Assembly: GCF_000242435.1 (NCBI RefSeq)
Contig: NZ_JH591188.1
Location: 329,498-392,524 of the forward strand
DNA from: Dialister succinatiphilus YIT 11850
Lineage (GTDB): Bacteria > Bacillota > Negativicutes > Veillonellales > Dialisteraceae
Direction: 5' to 3'
DNA: 63,027 nt
The translations under genes were made by a program, and so were the position numbers. Below, one piece after another: positions 46,989 through 54,960 of this stretch (position 1 is its first letter; the number at the start of each line of letters is the position of its first letter). The notes beneath the pieces were generated by a model. That model was not told the DNA's origin, made no database searches, and saw nothing but the letters and a program-made list of their open reading frames with translations.

Positions 46989-47019
46989 GGGATCCTTCGA
47001 AGCGATTGGAATGACTGTG
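46989..47019 (-). repeat. Dispersed intergenic motif, copy 2
   Basis: Read on the minus strand: AGTCATTCCAATCGCTTCGA then AGGATCCC. It matches the layout GTCAT-CTGA-GC-GCGAAG-ATC of the copies at 52768, 57609 and 57889, with changes. Confidence 0.55.
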
Positions 47020-47096
47020 TCCGGTGGGGCCGTAAAACCCTGACGCGAAGCTCTGCCAATCTATCCCTTCCGAACTTACAACCGGGCCTTCCCTTT

Positions 47097-47125
47097 TTGT
47101 CAAACAGTGGGGATTATGATAAAAT
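47097..47125 (+). promoter_or_regulatory. Promoter of the PAP2-WYL-DUF2953-GerW operon
   Basis: TTGTCA (47097-47102), 17 bp, TAAAAT (47120-47125). Confidence 0.7.
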
Positions 47126-47182
47126 TAAAAACATAGGAAAGCGGCAGAGGCGGCGGCTTCTCCCGGAAAGAGGTGCTTTTTC

Positions 47183-47770
47183 ATGAATCCGGATTTAGAC
47201 ATAGTAAGAAAAATCAATGGGCTGGCCGGCAGGGTGCGGCCCTTTGACCTGATGATGGATCTGATTGCTCGCTACGGGCATTGGGCATTTGTGATTTACG
47301 GCCTGTTTCTCTGGTTTACCCCGGGGAAGGATCGGGAGGTGCGGCGGCGCTGCTGCATTCTTTCGTTTCTGGGCGTATGCGTGGCGTCTCTGATTTCCTT
47401 TGCCCTTGGCAAAATATGGTTCAGAAAACGGCCGTTTACCCGGGATTACCGGATATGGAACTTTACCGGCCATAAGGCCAATGCGTCTTTCCCCAGCAAC
47501 CATACCATGAACGGCGCAGTGGTGGTGATGGAGCTTCTATCCATGCACATGAAGGGGTCCAGGCTGATGACCCTCATGGCCATGATTCTGGCCTTTTCCA
47601 GACTTTTTGCAGGGGTTCACTATCCCAGCGATCTTCTGGGCGGCACGGCCGTGGCTTTCCTGGTACACCGCGCCCTGCAGTCCATAGCCCATTCTCCTTT
47701 TATCCGCTTTCTCACCGTGATTTCTTCTCTTATCAGTGATGAAGCTATTCGCAGAATCAGAGGGCGGTGA
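47183..47770 (+). CDS. PAP2-family membrane phosphatase
   Basis: 195 residues, about five spans. The three PAP2 motifs are complete: KIWFRKRPF, SFPSNHT and SRLFAGVHYPSD, giving the acid-phosphatase catalytic His and Arg residues on the outer face. Likely undecaprenyl-pyrophosphate or phosphatidylglycerophosphate phosphatase, in lipid-carrier recycling. AAAGAGGTG precedes ATG 47183. The next gene overlaps its end. Confidence 0.9.
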   Translation: MNPDLDIVRKINGLAGRVRPFDLMMDLIARYGHWAFVIYGLFLWFTPGKDREVRRRCCILSFLGVCVASLISFALGKIWFRKRPFTRDYRIWNFTGHKANASFPSNHTMNGAVVVMELLSMHMKGSRLMTLMAMILAFSRLFAGVHYPSDLLGGTAVAFLVHRALQSIAHSPFIRFLTVISSLISDEAIRRIRGR

Positions 47771-47775
47771 TTGGG

Positions 47776-48819
47776 ATGGCAGGAGATAAGAGTGACAGAG
47801 GAAGCAAGATGTCCATTATGCGGATCGCGCAGGTCCTCCTTCGGGAGTCGGACCGGGACCATCCGCTGACCCAGCAGGAAATCCTTGATTTCATGGAAAC
47901 GAAGTATGCCATGACGGTGAGCCGGAAGTCCATCGGCCGGAACCTGAGCCGCCTGAAGGAAGCGGGGCTTCCTGTGGTGTGCCGGGAGGTGACCCGGGTG
48001 GTGAACGGTAAGGAAGCACCCCTTGCTCTGGACTGGTACTGGGACCATGTACTGTCCCAGGATGATCTGAAAGTACTGATAGACCTTCTCTATTTCTCCC
48101 ATCTGCCTGCCCAGCAGGTCCGGCAGCTGTCGGAAAAGCTGAAACGGCTTCAGAGCCGCACCTTTGACGACGGAAAGGAAAATATCAAGAACCTGCCTGC
48201 CCTGGGACGGCCGGGAGAGTCGGGAGAGGTGCTGGCCCTTCTGACCCGGGCCCTGTCCCAGAAGAAACAGGTTTCCTTTTACTATGACCATTATGAGGCG
48301 GACGGAAAAAAGCACCATGGCTACACAGTGTCCGGCGAAGACAAGCTGTATCGGGTGAGTCCCTATCATTTGGTGGCTTCTGATGATCGCTACTTCCTTC
48401 TGGGCAATGAGGAAGGAAGCGAAGGCATTTCTGTTTTTAAGACCGATATGATGTCCCAGGTGACAGTGACAGAAGAGCCAGCGCGGCTGCAGACATCTCT
48501 GGAAACCGTGGCGCAGGGCGGAAAGCTCTTATCTTCTCTCTTCGCTTATCACGGCCTGTATACAGGAGATCCGGTGTCATGCACCTTTGAGGCTGACTGG
48601 CATCTCATGAGTGACATTGTAGATGATTTTGGCAAGGCGGCCCATCTGGTCTCGGCCCGCCAGGATCTGGTGACGGTGGAAGTGACTATTCCCGCATCCG
48701 CCATGAAGGCCTGGGCCCTGAAGCATGCGCCGCTGGTGAAGGTGACGGCGCCCTCATACCTGGTGAAGGAGGTCAAGGAGGCGGCTGACGGTCTCTGCCG
48801 TCTCTATGGAGCGCCATGA
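47776..48819 (+). CDS. WYL-domain transcriptional regulator
   Basis: 347 residues. An N-terminal winged helix (RIAQVLLRESDRDHPLTQQE, SRKSIGRNLSRLKEAG) is followed by a WYL domain (VSFYYDHYEADGK, YRVSPYHLVASDDRYFLLG) and a C-terminal WCX-like part. WYL regulators sense ligands or nucleic acid. I chose ATG 47776; a GTG at 47767 overlapping the PAP2 stop is the alternative. It overlaps the DUF2953 gene by ATGA at 48816. Target unknown, no phage-defence genes nearby. Confidence 0.88.
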   Translation: MAGDKSDRGSKMSIMRIAQVLLRESDRDHPLTQQEILDFMETKYAMTVSRKSIGRNLSRLKEAGLPVVCREVTRVVNGKEAPLALDWYWDHVLSQDDLKVLIDLLYFSHLPAQQVRQLSEKLKRLQSRTFDDGKENIKNLPALGRPGESGEVLALLTRALSQKKQVSFYYDHYEADGKKHHGYTVSGEDKLYRVSPYHLVASDDRYFLLGNEEGSEGISVFKTDMMSQVTVTEEPARLQTSLETVAQGGKLLSSLFAYHGLYTGDPVSCTFEADWHLMSDIVDDFGKAAHLVSARQDLVTVEVTIPASAMKAWALKHAPLVKVTAPSYLVKEVKEAADGLCRLYGAP

Positions 48820-49571
48820 TGATCGTAGAAATCCTTTTGGCCCTTCTGGGTCTGGTGATCCTTCTCCTACTTCTTCCTTTTTCCTATTCCCTTTCCTTTG
48901 AAAAATGGAAACTGGAAATCCGGATATCCCTCCTTTTAGGACTGATTTCGAAAAGGAAGACCTTTTCCCTCCATGATGAAGAAGCATCGGCAGAAGGGGA
49001 GGACTCTGAAAAGGCCCTGGAAGAGCTGGATGCAGCCCTGGATGCCTTAGAGGCAAGGGTGAAGGGCCGCGAAGAGTCATCGGCAGAAGGAAATCCCATA
49101 GAAAAAGCAGCGCCTCTGGAGATGGGGAAAGAAGAAAAAAGGAAAGAGGTTCCCTTTTCCGAAAAGAAGTCCTTCCGAGAGGAAGAGATTTCAAATTCCG
49201 GAGAAAAAAAGGGGCCCTCCTATCTTTCCCAGATCTGCTTTGCCCTGGAAAACGGTCTGGCAGAGCGGTTTCTGGAAAGTCTCTCTCTTTTGATTGCCCA
49301 TGGATTTCCCCGGACTCTGGAGTTCAAAGGTGGGCTTGGGCTGGGAGACCCCATGCCCACTGGTGTCCTTTGCGGCATGGTTTATTCCTTCCTGCCGAAG
49401 GCGGCAGAAGAAATCCGGTGGAATTATGTGGATAAAGAGTGTACACTGACAGGAAAGAGTGAGGGAAGGCTCATTCCGCTGTATGTACTGTATATACTTA
49501 TCAAACTTGCCCTGTCCAAACCGGCAAGAGAATTCTGGCATTTCAGACAAGGGGGAAATGACAATGGATGA
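48816..49571 (+). CDS. DUF2953 domain-containing protein
   Basis: 251 residues. N-terminal transmembrane helix (IVEILLALLGLVILLLLLP), a long charged middle rich in Glu and Lys (about 60-140), then the DUF2953 core with GGLGLGDPMPTGVLCGMVYS. DUF2953 genes typically precede ytfJ/gerW in Firmicutes, as here. Role unknown. The start overlaps the WYL gene; its end overlaps the GerW start. Confidence 0.85.
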   Translation: MMIVEILLALLGLVILLLLLPFSYSLSFEKWKLEIRISLLLGLISKRKTFSLHDEEASAEGEDSEKALEELDAALDALEARVKGREESSAEGNPIEKAAPLEMGKEEKRKEVPFSEKKSFREEEISNSGEKKGPSYLSQICFALENGLAERFLESLSLLIAHGFPRTLEFKGGLGLGDPMPTGVLCGMVYSFLPKAAEEIRWNYVDKECTLTGKSEGRLIPLYVLYILIKLALSKPAREFWHFRQGGNDNG

Positions 49572-49983
49572 TGAAGTAAGAAAACAGATTTTTGATGATT
49601 TCAAAAAAATGATTACCACAGAATCGGTGGTAGGAGAACCCATCTATCTGGGAGACGCCACCATCGTTCCTTTCGTGGACATTTCCTTCGGCTTCGGCAG
49701 CGGCGCCCATGGCGGAAATACTTCCGGCGGCGCCGGCGGCGGAAAGGTGACACCTACGGCAGTGCTCATCATGAAGGGGGAAAGGGTGGAGCTCTTCTCC
49801 ATTAAGAATGCCACTGCCAATGGAACCATTGATAAGGTTATCAATATGGTGCCGGAAGTGATTTCCCATTTCACCAAAAAGAAGGAAAAGAAGGAAGAGG
49901 TGCGGGAGGCCGCTTTGAAGGAAGCCAAGGAGGCCATGGCGGAAGAAGCGGAAACGGCGGCCATCGAAGCCAAGGGAAAATAA
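49564..49983 (+). CDS. GerW/YtfJ-family protein
   Basis: 139 residues. The YtfJ core VVGEPIYLGDATIVPFVDIS is followed by a Gly-rich FGFGSGAHGG, TSGGAGGGKV, then ELFSIKN and a charged helical tail. In spore formers GerW acts in germination; here, in a presumed non-spore-former, the family role is unknown. ATG 49564 follows AAGGGGGA by seven bases and lies inside the DUF2953 end. Confidence 0.85.
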   Translation: MDDEVRKQIFDDFKKMITTESVVGEPIYLGDATIVPFVDISFGFGSGAHGGNTSGGAGGGKVTPTAVLIMKGERVELFSIKNATANGTIDKVINMVPEVISHFTKKKEKKEEVREAALKEAKEAMAEEAETAAIEAKGK

Positions 49984-50031
49984 ACCGTTTTACCCGTAAT
50001 AGAGGATTTGCAAGAAATCCCGGACAGGCCA

Positions 50032-50060
50032 TTGACACCTGTCGATTCTTTGATTAGAAT
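50032..50060 (+). promoter_or_regulatory. Promoter of ompH
   Basis: TTGACA (50032-50037), 17 bp, TAGAAT (50055-50060). The leader of about 95 nt contains GCTTAC-CTG-GTAAGC (50064-50078) and CCCG-AACAA-CGGG flanked by GCGC (about 50114-50147). Confidence 0.8.
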
Positions 50061-50162
50061 TAAGCTATGCTTACCTGGTAAGCACTGATTCATCTGAAAA
50101 ATGATGACATCGGCGCTTCCCTTGAGTCTCCCGAACAACGGGGGCGCAGTTAGGAGGATACT

Positions 50163-50579
50163 ATGAAAATGAATAAAGCAGTAGCAGCTGCAGCTGCTGG
50201 TATGATCGCATTTGGTGCCATGTTTTCTGCTTCCGCAGCAGGCATTGGCTATGTAAATTCTAATGCTCTTCTGCAGGCTCATCCGAAAATGCAGAAAGCC
50301 CAGCTTGACATGAGAACCGCTGCCCAGAAGGCAGAAGCATCATTCAAGAGCCGCAGTGCAGGCAAGACTGACCAGGAAAAACAGCAGATTGCCACCGAAC
50401 TGCAGAAAGAAATGGACCAGAAAGAAAGAGCTGCCATGCAGCCTATCCTTTCCGACATTATGAAAGCCATCCAGCAGGTTCGCCAGGAAAAGGGGCTGGA
50501 TGTGATCCTTGAACAGGGTGCTGTCGTAGACGGCGGTGTAGATGTAACTTCTGCCGTTGCCCAGAAACTTTCAAAATAA
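50163..50579 (+). CDS. OmpH/Skp-family periplasmic chaperone
   Basis: 138 residues. Signal peptide (MKMNKAVAAAAAGMIAFGAM to ASA), then the OmpH start IGYVNSNALLQAHPKMQKAQ, a long coiled coil, and LDVILEQGAVVDGGVDVTSA. Skp-type proteins hold outer-membrane barrels in the periplasm, which supports a diderm envelope. TTAGGAGG precedes ATG 50163. Strong promoter and structured leader suggest high, controlled expression. A terminator follows. Confidence 0.93.
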   Translation: MKMNKAVAAAAAGMIAFGAMFSASAAGIGYVNSNALLQAHPKMQKAQLDMRTAAQKAEASFKSRSAGKTDQEKQQIATELQKEMDQKERAAMQPILSDIMKAIQQVRQEKGLDVILEQGAVVDGGVDVTSAVAQKLSK

Positions 50580-50589
50580 TGAGTAAAGG

Positions 50590-50621
50590 AAACGACGCAG
50601 CTGCGGCTGCGCCGTTTTTTT
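50590..50621 (+). terminator. Terminator after ompH
   Basis: CGCAGC-TGCG-GCTGCG followed by CCGTTTTTT. The 13-mer TCTTTTTGAATAC then occurs twice in tandem (50621-50646). Confidence 0.88.
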
Positions 50622-50676
50622 CTTTTTGAATACTCTTTTTGAATACTATGTGTTTATCAAAACAGGGAGATACACT

Positions 50677-51189
50677 ATGGATAAACTGACGGCTTTATGC
50701 AAAGCTATGATTACTTATGACAAAGGGGATCCCCGGCGGATTCACCATTTCCTGAAGGTTCACGCTTTTGCTGCCCAGATCGGCAGGGAGGAAGGGCTGG
50801 ATGAGAAGACCCTTTTCCTTCTGGAAGCAGCTGCCTATGTGCATGATATCGGCATCCATGAAGGAGAGAGACGGTTTGGCAGGAATGATGGCCAGATCCA
50901 GCAGGAACTGGGGCCTGATGAAGCCCGTCCCATGCTGGAAGAGCTGGGATTTGAAAAGGAAGATGTGGACCGTATCTGCTGGCTGGTAGCCCATCATCAT
51001 TCCTATGGCAGCATTGACGGCCCCGATGCCCAGATCCTGGCAGAAGCGGATATGCTGGTGAACCAGTATGAAGACGGTGCGCCGCTGAAGCAGAACGAAG
51101 CACTGTACCACCGCCTTTATAAAACGGAATCGGGCAAGAGAATGTTCAGGGAACTGTATTTTGACACCTACGAGGGAATCAAAAAGTGA
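50677..51189 (+). CDS. HD-domain phosphohydrolase
   Basis: 170 residues. HD motifs: IHHFLKVHAFA near residue 28, AAYVHDIGIHE near 64 giving the His-Asp pair, and VAHHHSYG near 110. Short, single-domain, cytoplasmic. Relatives hydrolyse nucleotides or phosphoesters. ATG 50677 follows GGGAG. It is coupled to the Nudix gene by a GTGA overlap and lies in front of mutY, so a nucleotide-cleaning role is reasonable as inference. Confidence 0.88.
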   Translation: MDKLTALCKAMITYDKGDPRRIHHFLKVHAFAAQIGREEGLDEKTLFLLEAAAYVHDIGIHEGERRFGRNDGQIQQELGPDEARPMLEELGFEKEDVDRICWLVAHHHSYGSIDGPDAQILAEADMLVNQYEDGAPLKQNEALYHRLYKTESGKRMFRELYFDTYEGIKK

Positions 51190-51656
51190 GAGATACATCC
51201 CTGGTGTATCCGGTGCGGGACGATGGCTCCATCCTCCTGGGGCGGAAAAGGCGGGGCATGGGATATGGGAAATGGAACGGCTTTGGCGGGAAAATAGAGC
51301 CCGGCGAGACCATGCGCCAATGCGCCTGCCGTGAGCTTTTTGAAGAATGCGGCCTGGTCATGGCGCCGGAGAAGCTCATCATGGCAGCAGATCTCTATTT
51401 CCATCAGCCTTCGGATCCCGAATGGTCCCATGGGGGTATTGTATACTTTGCCCGGGGATGGGAAGGAAGTCCCCATTTGTCTGATGAAATGGAACCCCGC
51501 TGGTTCCGGGTGGAAGATTTCCCCTATGAAGACATGTGGATGGCCGATAAGGTCTGGCTTCCCATGATTCTTTCGGGAAAGAGAATCCGGGGGACCATTT
51601 ATTTTGCAGAAGACGGGGAAAGGGTTTTTGATTATGATTTCCAGGAGATGACATGA
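51186..51656 (+). CDS. Nudix hydrolase (MutT-like)
   Basis: 156 residues. The Nudix box is complete: GGKIEPGETMRQCACRELFE followed by ECGL, at about 36-60. The start GTG 51186 overlaps the HD gene stop. It overlaps mutY by ATGA. MutT with MutY form the oxidised-guanine (GO) defence: one cleans 8-oxo-dGTP, the other removes A opposite 8-oxoG, so the operon context points to 8-oxo-dGTP as substrate. No direct proof from sequence. Confidence 0.9.
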   Translation: MRDTSLVYPVRDDGSILLGRKRRGMGYGKWNGFGGKIEPGETMRQCACRELFEECGLVMAPEKLIMAADLYFHQPSDPEWSHGGIVYFARGWEGSPHLSDEMEPRWFRVEDFPYEDMWMADKVWLPMILSGKRIRGTIYFAEDGERVFDYDFQEMT

Positions 51657-52708
51657 TGAAGGGAAAGAAAGGGGAGGGAAATTGGCAGGAAAGGCTCCTT
51701 GCCTGGTTTGACGGCCACAAAAGGGACCTTCCCTGGCGGGAAGATAAACCCCGGAATCCCTACCATGTATGGATTTCTGAAATCATGCTGCAGCAGACCC
51801 GGACGGAAGCAGTGAAGCCCTATTTCAACAGCTGGATGGAGCGGTTTCCCAATATTTCCGCCCTGGCCAGGGCTAAGGAAAGCGAGGTGCTCCACCAGTG
51901 GCAGGGCCTTGGCTACTACAGCCGCGCCAGAAATATCCATAAAGCCGCCATGGAAATGGCAGAAACCTATGGCGGCCGCCTGCCTGACAGGAAGGAAGAT
52001 ATCCTTTCCCTGCCGGGCATCGGAAGCTATACGGCCGGTGCCATCCTTTCCATGGCCTATGGGAAGCGGGAGGGCGCCATCGACGGCAATGTGCTCCGCG
52101 TCTATGCCCGCCTCTACCAGGTGGAAGAGGATATTTTAAAGAGCCGGGGCAGGAAGAAAATCGAAGCTCTGGTGAATGAAACGCTGCCGGATCGAGCCGG
52201 CGATTTCAATGAAGCTTTAATGGATCTGGGCGCGGATATCTGCATACCGAAGAATCCCCGCTGCAGTCTCTGCCCTCTGGCGGAAGACTGCGCAGCCTTT
52301 AGGAATGGAAAAGAAAAGGAACTGCCCTTCCGCACGCCGAAAAAGCCGCCTAAAGAAGAACAGGCGGCCTGCGGCATCTGGATAAAGGAGGGTAGGGTAC
52401 TTCTCCACAAAAGGCCGGCCCGGGGCATGCTGGCTTCCATGTGGGAATTTCCCATGGCCCTTGGAGAAACGGAAGAGGAAGCCAGAAAAGGGCTGGAACA
52501 GCTTCTTGCGGGCAAAACGGAAGATTTCCTCTGGCAATATAAACATGTTTTCACCCATCGCATATGGCATATGAAGGCCTATCCTGTCAGGGAAGGGGCT
52601 GTGCCGGAAGGGGAATACCGCTGGTTTTCGCCGGAAGAATACAGGGAAATCCCCCTGGCCGGGCCCCATGCAAGGCTGGCGGCCTTCGTGGAGAAAATAG
52701 TGTACTAG
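51653..52708 (+). CDS. mutY: A/G-specific adenine glycosylase
   Basis: 351 residues. Helix-hairpin-helix DNA glycosylase: EIMLQQTRTEAV with the catalytic Glu, LPGIGSYTAGAILSMAYG with the hairpin, DGNVLRVYARL with the catalytic Asp region. The 4Fe-4S cluster ligands are Cys197, 204, 207 and 213 (C-x6-C-x2-C-x5-C). A Nudix-like C-terminal domain that recognises 8-oxoG begins near residue 240. The last codons run into an octamer repeat whose first unit supplies the TAG stop. Confidence 0.95.
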   Translation: MMKGKKGEGNWQERLLAWFDGHKRDLPWREDKPRNPYHVWISEIMLQQTRTEAVKPYFNSWMERFPNISALARAKESEVLHQWQGLGYYSRARNIHKAAMEMAETYGGRLPDRKEDILSLPGIGSYTAGAILSMAYGKREGAIDGNVLRVYARLYQVEEDILKSRGRKKIEALVNETLPDRAGDFNEALMDLGADICIPKNPRCSLCPLAEDCAAFRNGKEKELPFRTPKKPPKEEQAACGIWIKEGRVLLHKRPARGMLASMWEFPMALGETEEEARKGLEQLLAGKTEDFLWQYKHVFTHRIWHMKAYPVREGAVPEGEYRWFSPEEYREIPLAGPHARLAAFVEKIVY

Positions 52709-52748
52709 TGTACTAGTGGGCTGGTGGGCTGGTGGACTAGTGAACTAG
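52701..52748. repeat. Octamer tandem repeat, six units
   Basis: Six 8-base units: TGTACTAG twice, TGGGCTGG twice, TGGACTAG, TGAACTAG. It begins inside the 3' end of mutY. Confidence 0.9.
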
Positions 52749-52767
52749 TTGGCATTACTAACGGCAG

Positions 52768-52797
52768 GTACCCAGATTCTTCGCTCCGCTCAGTATG
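52768..52797 (-). repeat. Dispersed intergenic motif, copy 1
   Basis: Minus strand: GGTCATACTGAGCGGAGCGA then AGAATCTGGG. Matching wording occurs at 46989, 57609 and 57889. Confidence 0.75.
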
Positions 52798-52834
52798 ACC
52801 GCAGGGGCGGGGAGAGGGCACGTAACGCAGGCTA

Positions 52835-52980
52835 TAATTGCGGCGCAGCCGCCACCACAACCCTTGCAGCCGCAGGCTGCGTGAAACCTTAGAACCTTTA
52901 GAACCTTCGGGGCCGAAGGCGCCGTCAACCTTCCCCACTGAGCCTTCTGAACCTTTTGAACCCGGGCCGCAAAGCGGTCC
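52835..52980. repeat. Palindrome array copy C
   Basis: GCGGCGCAGCCGC, CAGCCGCAGGCTGCG, GGGGCCGAAGGCGCC, CGGGCCGCAAAGCGGTCC, with linkers ACAACCCTTG, AACCTTTAGAACCTT and TGAACCTTTTGAACC as in copy B. It ends directly at the ribosome site of the next gene. Confidence 0.8.
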
Positions 52981-52996
52981 AAAGGAGGTGACTCCA

Positions 52997-54112
52997 TTGT
53001 TTGAACGGATGATTCTGACCATTTTTTCCCTGCTGGGAATTCTGAACGGCGCTTTTCTGTCCGTGATTTTCAGGAGAAAACGGTTTTATTTCTACATGGC
53101 AGGAAGCTGGCTCGTTTCCTTTCTTTCAGCCGCCTATTTCCTCTGGTATGCCAGAGGCTATGAGGGACTGGGACTTTGGTCCCTCTATGTGGGATATCTG
53201 GCCTGCGGGCTCATGGTGGCAGAAATCATAGCCCTGCCCTGCCTGTTTATCCTGTCCCTTCTGTCCATGCCCCAGAGGTTTTTGAAGGAGACTCGCAGGC
53301 TGGCTCTCGGTGTCCTTCTTCTGGCGTGCGGGATAGGCCTGTATGGCGCCATTGACGGCAATACCAGCGAGAAGGTGGAGCATCTGGATGTCTATGTGGA
53401 AGGACTTCCGCCTGCCTTTGAGGGATACAAGGCAGCCCAGATGACGGATACCCACATCGGCCCCTATTTCCGGTATACTGACCTTCCCGACGAAATTGAC
53501 CGGGCCAGGAGCGAAGGGGCACAGGTGCTTTTCTTTACGGGAGATCTCATCGACGATATCCGCCATATGCCGGAGGCTGCCGATACGCTGAAGGAGAAGT
53601 ACCCTGCCTTTCCTGACGGCATTTACTATGTGTGGGGAAATCACGAGTATTACCGGGGGAAGGATTATATTGAAAGGGAGCTTCTGAAGACGCCGGTGAA
53701 GCTTCTGGTGAATGACCATGATGCGATTACAAGGGACGGGGAGTCCCTCTATGTGGCCGGTGTCGATTATCCCTGGTCCCGGGGAAGGGCTATGGAGATA
53801 GAAATGGATTCCATGACTGATGAAGCGTTCCGCGGGATTCCCAAGGGAGCACCGGTGGTGCTTCTGGCCCATCATTCCGCGTTCCTGGATGAAGGGTTCC
53901 GGAAAGGGGCGGCCATTACCCTGACCGGCCATACCCACGGCACCCAGTTCGGCCTTTTCGGCAGGCCCATCATTACGCCCTTCACCTATACCCGGGGGCT
54001 CTACAGTGATGGAAAGAATGTGGGCTACGTGTCCCGGGGCGACGCCAGCTGGTTCCCCTTCCGATTCAGCTGCCCCAGGGAGCTTGTCATCATCACTTTC
54101 CATAGAAAATAA
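52997..54112 (+). CDS. Membrane metallophosphoesterase (YkuE-like)
   Basis: 371 residues. Four N-terminal transmembrane spans (about 1-125) precede a calcineurin-like phosphoesterase: QMTDTHIGPYF, FFTGDLIDD, VWGNHEYY, LLAHHSAF, TLTGHTHGTQFG carry all metal ligands. Soluble relatives act on lipid or nucleotide phosphates; the membrane anchor suggests lipid-linked substrates. Start is TTG 52997, eight bases after AAAGGAGGTGA; ATG 53009 is the alternative. Confidence 0.88.
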   Translation: MFERMILTIFSLLGILNGAFLSVIFRRKRFYFYMAGSWLVSFLSAAYFLWYARGYEGLGLWSLYVGYLACGLMVAEIIALPCLFILSLLSMPQRFLKETRRLALGVLLLACGIGLYGAIDGNTSEKVEHLDVYVEGLPPAFEGYKAAQMTDTHIGPYFRYTDLPDEIDRARSEGAQVLFFTGDLIDDIRHMPEAADTLKEKYPAFPDGIYYVWGNHEYYRGKDYIERELLKTPVKLLVNDHDAITRDGESLYVAGVDYPWSRGRAMEIEMDSMTDEAFRGIPKGAPVVLLAHHSAFLDEGFRKGAAITLTGHTHGTQFGLFGRPIITPFTYTRGLYSDGKNVGYVSRGDASWFPFRFSCPRELVIITFHRK

Positions 54113-54158
54113 AAAAGGCTTTGAAGAAATGATTTCCATTTCTTCAAAGCCTTTTTTC
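54111..54158. terminator. Bidirectional terminator with shared apex
   Basis: AAAAAAGGCTTTGAAGAAAT pairs with ATTTCTTCAAAGCCTTTTTT. The apex GAAGAAATGATTTCCATTT is the same as in the terminator at 23296-23343. Confidence 0.93.
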
Positions 54159-54164
54159 ATGGAT

Positions 54165-54674
54165 TCAGCTTTTGGAGGAGGACAGGGTGGTGTCGATCTT
54201 ATTTTCCGGTTTCTGGGAAATCTGTACGATTTCACTCCTAATCTGCTCCATTTCATCATTGTTGTCTTGGGTGAGAGCCTGAAGGGTGACCGCTGTTTTA
54301 TCGGCATTGGTCAGAGGGGTTTCAATGGTTTTGGACATGGTATTGTAGGACAGGGCGATTTCCCTGCCGCCCTTGTCGGGGGTAATCACCAGACGGCCGC
54401 CGTCTACGGTGCCCGTGCCGGCCAGGGAACCGTTGACTTCCTTGCTTCCCTGCTGCACTTTATGTTCTACCGTAATGGTTTTATCATCATTTTTTGTAAA
54501 GGTAAGGGTTTCCAGGTTCCGTATATGGTCGCCGGACCAGTTCACGCCGGCGTCCTGCACGCCCCACCAGGTGCCCTGCCAGGGACCACCGCTGAGAAAA
54601 TGGACGTAGGCGAAAAAGCCGCCGCCCGCCAGGAGTACGATGGCAATCACAATGGCTGCCAGGTATTTCTTCAT
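54165..54674 (-). CDS. Membrane-anchored hypothetical protein
   Basis: 169 residues. One N-terminal helix (YLAAIVIAIVLLAGGGFFAYV) then an exported beta-rich domain starting GPWQGTWWGVQDAGVNWSG, which resembles a lipocalin-like or stress-response surface domain of unknown family. Thr- and Lys-rich, ending SSSKS. I chose ATG 54674 because GAAGGA precedes it; the longer frame is spurious. Converges with the phosphoesterase gene. Confidence 0.75.
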   Translation of the reverse strand: MKKYLAAIVIAIVLLAGGGFFAYVHFLSGGPWQGTWWGVQDAGVNWSGDHIRNLETLTFTKNDDKTITVEHKVQQGSKEVNGSLAGTGTVDGGRLVITPDKGGREIALSYNTMSKTIETPLTNADKTAVTLQALTQDNNDEMEQIRSEIVQISQKPENKIDTTLSSSKS

Positions 54675-54870
54675 GATTCCACATCCTTCAGATAAAAAGA
54701 GTCTATGCCTTATTATATAAAAAAATATGAATGAATAAAAGAGAGAAATTTTCATTTCCTTGAAATGGCTGAAACAGGGCTTCCAGTATCTTAAACGAAT
54801 TTCAACCTCTGTGTGATAAAAATGGAAAAGGGCCTGTAAACGCATTTAAATGGCCCTGGAAGCCATTTTA

Positions 54871-54879
54871 TGGTATAAT
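54871..54879 (+). promoter_or_regulatory. Extended -10 promoter of gyrA
   Basis: TGGTATAAT: a TG-n extension next to TATAAT (54874-54879), with no good -35. Confidence 0.6.
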
Positions 54880-54910
54880 ACCTATAAGCAAAGTAAGTTC
54901 CCAAAGGACT

Positions 54911-54943
54911 GACAGGGCTTCCTGAAGTCCTTATTTTTATGCC
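54911..54943 (+). terminator. Leader hairpin before gyrA
   Basis: AAGGACT-GA-CAGG-GCTT-CCTG-A-AGTCCTT followed by ATTTTT. A terminator-like attenuator between promoter and ribosome site. Confidence 0.6.
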
Positions 54944-54960
54944 TCATCAAAGGAGGACCT

